Source of the DNA: Ligustrum vulgare
Lineage: Eukaryota; Streptophyta; Magnoliopsida; Lamiales; Oleaceae
Direction: 5' to 3'
Length of the DNA stretch: 64,000 nucleotides
Assembly: GCA_963555705.1 (NCBI GenBank)
Contig: OY743184.1
Coordinates: 21,317,859-21,381,858 of the forward strand
Part shown: positions 60,012-64,000 of the stretch, piece after piece
How positions within the stretch are numbered: the stretch's first letter is position 1
How the letters are laid out: each line of letters starts with the position of its first letter
The notes under the pieces: generated by a model
Databases searched by the model: none
What the model saw: the letters and a program-made list of their open reading frames with translations, nothing else
What the model was told of the DNA's origin: nothing
Made by a program: the position numbers and the translations under genes

Positions 60012-60418
60012 AGCTAGTAAGATCATCTATGAAGTTGCATGCTTACCTACAATGCAAGAACTACATGAGCTAATGCCCAATAAATAAAAATCAAGCATGC
60101 CATGATTATGAATACACAATCATGCCATTTCCTTCAAAAACATAAGGTTATAAATGCATCATATTCAAATATTGACCAAGATGAGCACAAAACATTTTAA
60201 TTAAAAATCTTTTCTTTTCACTAGGCCCTTGACCAATCTACTTTGCATCGAAAAGAGCTCTGTGCAATATGAAATCAATGTCAATAATCCAATGGCCAAT
60301 ATGTCATCGACACAGTCAAGTGGACTAGCCTCCTGTGACCACTAGATGTACATCTCCTATTAGCCTCATGATCACCCAAGAAGTATCTCACACACGGTAT
60401 CAATAATCATAATATCAC
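60012..60418 (-). repeat. minus-strand gypsy-like LTR copy 3, partial
   Basis: Aligns with 55527-55930 ('aagatcatctatgaagttgc', 'atgccatttccttcaaaaac'). It joins the gypsy RNase H end to the second fragment of the Cassandra middle LTR. Confidence 0.75.
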
Positions 60419-60420
60419 AG

Positions 60421-60475
60421 TATGTTGTCATCTAACGGTCGGGACAGCCCGTTAAGTGGGACCCGGGTAGTTACA
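60421..60475 (+). repeat. Cassandra middle LTR, right fragment
   Basis: 'catctaacggtcgggacagc' and the end GTAGTTACA match the last 55 bp of the outer Cassandra LTRs. A PBS-like TGGTATCAAAG follows. Confidence 0.75.
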
Positions 60476-60675
60476 AATGGTATCAAAGTCGGCCGCTAGT
60501 CGAAAATCGAGAACTAAGTACTATACGGGACAAAGTGCTACTCCATAGGGCGGGAGCAACCTCTTGAACCCGTAGAAGCCACCTCTAGAACCCCAACGCC
60601 TGACAATGGATCCTCATATGGATTCTTAGATGGTTTACGTGCAACGAGGTTGTCACGAGTCTAACATGGGGTGAT

Positions 60676-60951
60676 TGTAACACCCTGACCAGGAAAGCTT
60701 AGAAGATTTGATAGGTACTACCCATACTAATAAGGTGCAACTTCTTTTCTAGAATCCCATCATTAGAAACTCCATAGTTAAGTGTGTTTGGCTTGGAGCA
60801 ATTCTATGATGGATGACTCCCTGGGAAGTTTTCTCAAGGAGCGTGCGAGTGATGACAAAACATGCTGAAAAGACTCGTGTTGGTACAGTGGGGCCAGTAC
60901 TCATCATCTAACGGTCGGGACAGCCCGTTAAGTGGGACCTAGATCGTTACA
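60676..60951 (+). repeat. Cassandra LTR 3
   Basis: 276 bp, TGTAACACCCTGACC to GATCGTTACA. It includes its own 5S-like core ('catagttaagtgtgtttggc' near 60772, 'gatggatgactccctggg' near 60809), slightly more decayed at the intermediate element than in LTR 1. Confidence 0.85.
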
Positions 60952-60956
60952 AATCA

Positions 60957-61070
60957 AAGCTTGCTGATGATCTTCATCATGCTCGCGAGGATATCGCCAA
61001 TGCCATGGCCTAAGCCGAAGCTGTTGAGGCCTACAAGAGATTGGAGGAGTACAATCTTGCCTTGGGAAAT
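60957..61070 (+). pseudogene. gag-like gene, continuation after Cassandra
   Basis: Reads 'KLADDLHHAREDIANAMA', a stop, then 'AEAVEAYKRLEEYNLALGNY', a coiled-coil pattern continuing the fragment that ends near 54686. This supports a single original gene split by the retrotransposon. Confidence 0.5.
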
Positions 61071-61073
61071 TAT

Positions 61074-61958
61074 TGATAAGTGTATTTTATACACTTATTT
61101 CTATCCTAAAAGTAGGATTTTTATTATTTGTTCAAGAATATTTGCTATTTATTTTGGTTGAATTTGTTTATAATTCAGGAAAAACTCCAAAGTCGAGAAA
61201 ATAATGGAATTGAAGCAAAAAACAAGTCCTTTGGATGATAAAAGAGCTAAATTATAAAAATCAAGAATTGATGAAGTAAATCAAAGGGCCAATTGGAAGA
61301 AAAACCAAAGAAAAAACCAAATTGGAAGAAATTAGAAGTTCAATGATTAAAGTATACAAATCAAATGAAGAAGGACCAAATTGCAAATACTCAATGATTG
61401 ATTCGGACCATGATATGATACTTGAAAATTTCTAGAAGTCAATTGGATACAATTAAAAGTCAAAAAGGAATGGAATATGATAAGAATATTACCATAAATT
61501 CATTCCAATCACATACGATTTTCGGGCATATTTTTAGTCAGACTTTGAAACCTAATTTCGAGGTAGTAAACGTTCAAATTGGAAAAATACTATTTCATGA
61601 AGAATTGTAGCCATTTATGTTATCTTTCTAACAGACTTTTAATCACCTCAATCGAATAAGGGAATATAAAGATATAATAAAAATACTGAATACTGTGCAT
61701 TGACAAAATGATCTCCCGCGAAGGTAACTTTCCTTGTTCAGTTGTAACTCTTTTGGAAACCAATTTGGACATGATTTCAGCATTCTTCTCTTCCAAGTAA
61801 CCTATACTTCGACCTAGTCTATAAATATCAAACTTTAGGCACGTTTTTAGGGGTTCCCATCTTGCTCAATTCATGCCAAAACGATGTCGCTGTGCCGAGG
61901 GATCCATGCCACGCTAAGAACACAATTGAAGACTGAAGATCAAGGGATGAATAGGGTG
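61074..61958 (+). repeat. plus-strand LTR fragment, Athila/Tat-like
   Basis: Starts TGATAAGTGTATTTTATACA, a start seen in Athila/Tat-type gypsy LTRs and similar to the minus-strand start at 8652. A TATA-like TCTATAAATA lies at 61818-61827. It is truncated at 61959 by another LTR. Confidence 0.45.
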
Positions 61959-62830
61959 ACATCTGATGAGATCCCAGTCGGGGAATCTCGTCGAACAACG
62001 CGGAATAATGACAATTAAGCCTAGAAAAGATCTAAATCAGATTTGACGCAAAAATAACAAGAACACGAATAAATAAACAGAAATTAAAAGATAGATTTGA
62101 CGGTAAAACCTTGACTCGACAATCACGACGCAATTAATGACGATGCGAATTGAAGAACCAAGATTGGTGAACGCCACAAGGGTTGTCAATTCCTTGATAA
62201 GTTCATTGGGTGAACGCTACAAAGAACGGATCTTTGATAAGTTCGAAACAAAAGGGAAAAACTCAACCTTTAACAAGAGAATCATCTCTCAATTTAATTC
62301 ATAAACTCAAACTTAACTGTTTTTTACAATGAATGGAAAGGAATATATATAAGCAAAATAACCTAGTTGCTAGTTTACTCAAAATAGAATTCTAATTAAG
62401 CTAAAATTCCAAATTATGCAAATAACTTAAAATAAAAAAAGGAAACAAAATAATTGGAAAATTCCCGAAAAATCTGACGCTGCTTATTTACGGCCGTGAC
62501 GAACCCTTTTACGGCCGTAAAGGCCTTTCAGATCCAAAACTGTTTTATTAGTTACGGCCGTGAAATGCCCCTGCTTAAATGTTACGGCCGTAAGCCTCGT
62601 TCTCCTGATATTCTTCATTTTTCTTCGATAATTGATTACGGTCGTGATAGTAAGATTTACGGCCGTGAATATATGAGTTACGGCCGTGAAGGTCCTCCAT
62701 TACGGCCGTAATGGCTTTTCTGCCCAAATAACTCCTTTTACTCGGCTCGGCTTGATCCGTCCCTCTTCTCGACTCGACCCCAACATGGAACTTGCTCCGT
62801 TTTGCACGTAGATCACTGTCATATTACCGA
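61959..62830 (-). repeat. minus-strand 3' LTR of deleted gypsy element
   Basis: On the minus strand it ends ...GATCTCATCA at 61959. A related LTR ends the same way at 63777, and both share 'cttgataagttc', 'acgccacaag' and 'cacgacgcaat' segments. A TATA-like 'cttatatatattcc' (minus strand, about 62355-62342) suits an LTR promoter. The upper boundary is approximate. Confidence 0.55.
62488..62711. promoter_or_regulatory. eight copies of TTACGGCCGT(G/A)A
   Basis: The near-palindrome occurs at 62488, 62509, 62552, 62582, 62636 (one mismatch), 62657, 62678 and 62700, spaced 21-54 bp. On the minus strand it lies upstream of the LTR TATA box. It resembles the GGTCGACCG cluster in the solo LTR at 26617. 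Possibly binding sites for a regulator or CG-methylation foci. Confidence 0.5.
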
Positions 62831-62847
62831 TGGCTTGACTTCACCCT

Positions 62848-63372
62848 TCAACGCCTGGTCCGGATCATATCATACTCCCTCTCTTGAAAAGGATTCGACC
62901 TGTAATCCATTTTTGGTCGGCTTTTCAAACTCCTCCTGTTTTCCTGGGCTCGGTGATCATTTTTAAGTTTCGTGCGATCTTTTAGACTTGTGGGCTGCTC
63001 ATTTTTTCCAACAAGTTTTTTTCCTGTTTTAAGCTCATGGTTTGACTTCGGTACCTGTAAAACAGATTTTAAAGAACTGGGGAGTGGTGTGTTAGCGTGA
63101 GTAAGTGCAAATAGACTCATTTTTGTTGTAGACTCTCTTTTCTTTTGCTTTTTGCACTTAGTCTCTCTTTTTTCTGAGGTTTGAACATCAACCCTCTTTT
63201 CTTTATTTTTCACTCCCTCTCCCTTTTCTGAGGTCGTGGCCTCAACTCTCTTTTCTTTAATTTCCACTCCCTCTCCTTTTTCTGAGGTCGTGGCCTCAAC
63301 TCTCTTATTTTTCCCCTCAAACTCACTTTTCACCTTCAATTGATCTTTCAGGGCTTCAGTTGGAGATATTGG
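62848..63372 (-). pseudogene. gypsy Pol linker region with charged repeats
   Basis: A 175-residue open frame starting 'MPISPTEALKDQLKVK', the kind of segment that follows protease in some Ty3/gypsy polyproteins. It contains three copies of a 'KEKRVEATTSEKGEGV' type repeat of about 17-18 residues, then basic sequence. It ends 'RSNPFQEREYDMIRTRR', which resembles the extreme C-terminus of such polyproteins. RT, RNase H and integrase are therefore missing between the two. It is out of frame by one base with the protease upstream. Confidence 0.55.
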
Positions 63373-63374
63373 CA

Positions 63375-63776
63375 TTAGAGTAAACTTTTTTCCCCCTTTA
63401 CCAGGCTGTATCTATTCGTATACCCATCATGTAGCACAGCTCTTTCATGTTGCCAAGGCCTATCCAACAATATGTGACTAATTTGCATAGGCACCACGTC
63501 ACAAATTACCTCATCAGTATATCCACCAAAAGAAAAAGTCACCAAGGCCTGTCTCTTCACCTTAACTTCCCCCGACTCAGTCAACCATTGTAATTTATAA
63601 GGTGTTGGATGTTTCATTAAAGGTAAGCCTAATTTTTCCACCAACATTGTACTAACTACATTAGTACAACTTCCCCCGTCAATCACCATGCTACACACTT
63701 TATCATTCACGATGCATCTAGTGCGAAAAATATTATCCTTCTGCCCTTCCACATTACCCAAAACGTTCACCTTATG
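63375..63776 (-). pseudogene. Ty3/gypsy aspartic protease domain
   Basis: On the minus strand: CIVNDKVCSMVIDGGSCTNV (catalytic Asp in IDGGS), 'KLGLPLMKHPTPYKLQWL', 'DEVICDVVPMQISHILLDRP'. This is a retropepsin-like domain of plant gypsy elements. The frame opens directly from the LTR at 63777, so gag is absent. It closes at a homopolymer (G5A6, about 63390-63400) where a one-base indel separates it from the linker frame. Confidence 0.75.
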
Positions 63777-64000
63777 TGATGAGATTCGAAGCGTGGAAGA
63801 AACGCCGGAAAGTTCCGAACCTAGGTTGTGGATGGACGGTGGAATCTTGACCCGATATTCACGACGCAATGGCTCGACGATGCGGAATAAAGAACCACGA
63901 CTTTCGAAACGCCACAAGGATTTGCCCAATCTCCTTGATAAGTCTCTGATTTGAACGCCACAAGTATTCTAGCAAATATTTGATAAGTTCGATATTTGAA
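63777..64000 (-). repeat. minus-strand 5' LTR, cut by window edge
   Basis: On the minus strand it ends GAATCTCATCA at 63777, right before the protease frame. It shares words with 62100-62260 ('cacgacgcaat', 'cgccacaag', 'ttgataagttcg'). It continues beyond the window. Confidence 0.5.

Larger units (their letters stand above)
54687..60951 (+). mobile_element. Cassandra retrotransposon, tandem copy split by nested gypsy DNA
   Basis: Outer LTRs 54687-54963 and 60676-60951 start TGTAACACCCTG and end TCGTTACA. Flanking pentamers attca (54682-54686) and aatca (60952-60956) match at four of five positions. PBS-like sequences follow each upstream LTR (CGGTATCAGAGC at 54967; TGGTATCAAAG at about 60479). 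Internal regions are only about 170-200 bp and non-coding. A middle LTR survives as two fragments (55132-55228 and 60421-60475), so the original was LTR-internal-LTR-internal-LTR. The LTR carries a 5S rRNA-like core, the hallmark of the plant TRIM Cassandra. Confidence 0.82.

Overview
The window is nuclear DNA of a flowering plant, most likely a eudicot. It is AT-rich, has one seven-exon protein gene with GT-AG introns, and is otherwise packed with nested plant transposable elements (Helitron, hAT-like, Stowaway, PIF/Harbinger-like, Ty1/copia, Ty3/gypsy, TRIM and Cassandra). Nothing resembles a bacterial operon. All calls come from reading the sequence by eye; no database search or alignment program was run.

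The only gene that looks functional is a minus-strand receptor-like kinase at 35751-47322, very probably the calcium/calmodulin-regulated kinase CRLK2. Seven exons join in frame to 423 residues with all key kinase residues. Its third intron is about 8.5 kb. It is swollen by a decayed copia element in the same orientation, which itself carries a perfect-TSD solo LTR (38108-39172), a 'gaggcg' terminal-repeat element (39386-40190) and a 269-bp tandem duplication.

Left part, 1-15118: four copies of an AT-rich repeat, two ending in Helitron 3' termini (2471, 3317); an inverted pair of LTR-like arms (3318-8652) broken by hAT-like and Stowaway insertions; and an almost complete Ty1/copia element (9177-15118) with 5-bp TSD, PBS, gag, broken pol and PPT. 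Its 5' LTR alone holds a 314-bp hAT-like element, and the 3' LTR shows the empty site. From 15119 to 23520 there is a small Helitron candidate and a tandem chain of gag-only LTR elements that share LTRs (LTR-gag-LTR-gag-LTR-gag).

The most unusual object is a roughly 6.4-kb inverted structure at 23741-30125. A C-rich minisatellite and a 'gtcaca' minisatellite on the left are mirrored by 'gtgac' and G-rich minisatellites on the right. Near its centre a 1684-bp solo LTR has inserted with a perfect 5-bp TSD. From 30186 to 35750 lie a reverse-oriented Helitron end, a hAT-like element with a perfect 8-bp TSD, a 528-bp tandem duplication, a small Tourist-like MITE and a solo LTR of the gag-only family.

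Right part, 49716-64000: a possible 5' UTR exon of the kinase gene; a short TRIM (51104-51451); a broken intron-containing gag-like plant transposon gene (52889-61070), interrupted by a PIF/Harbinger-like element and by a tandem Cassandra retrotransposon whose LTRs carry a 5S rRNA-like internal promoter. The middle Cassandra LTR is itself split by minus-strand LTRs and a plus-strand gypsy pol fragment. The window ends in a minus-strand, internally deleted gypsy element with a protease domain, a repetitive charged linker, and an LTR holding eight copies of a 12-bp palindromic motif.
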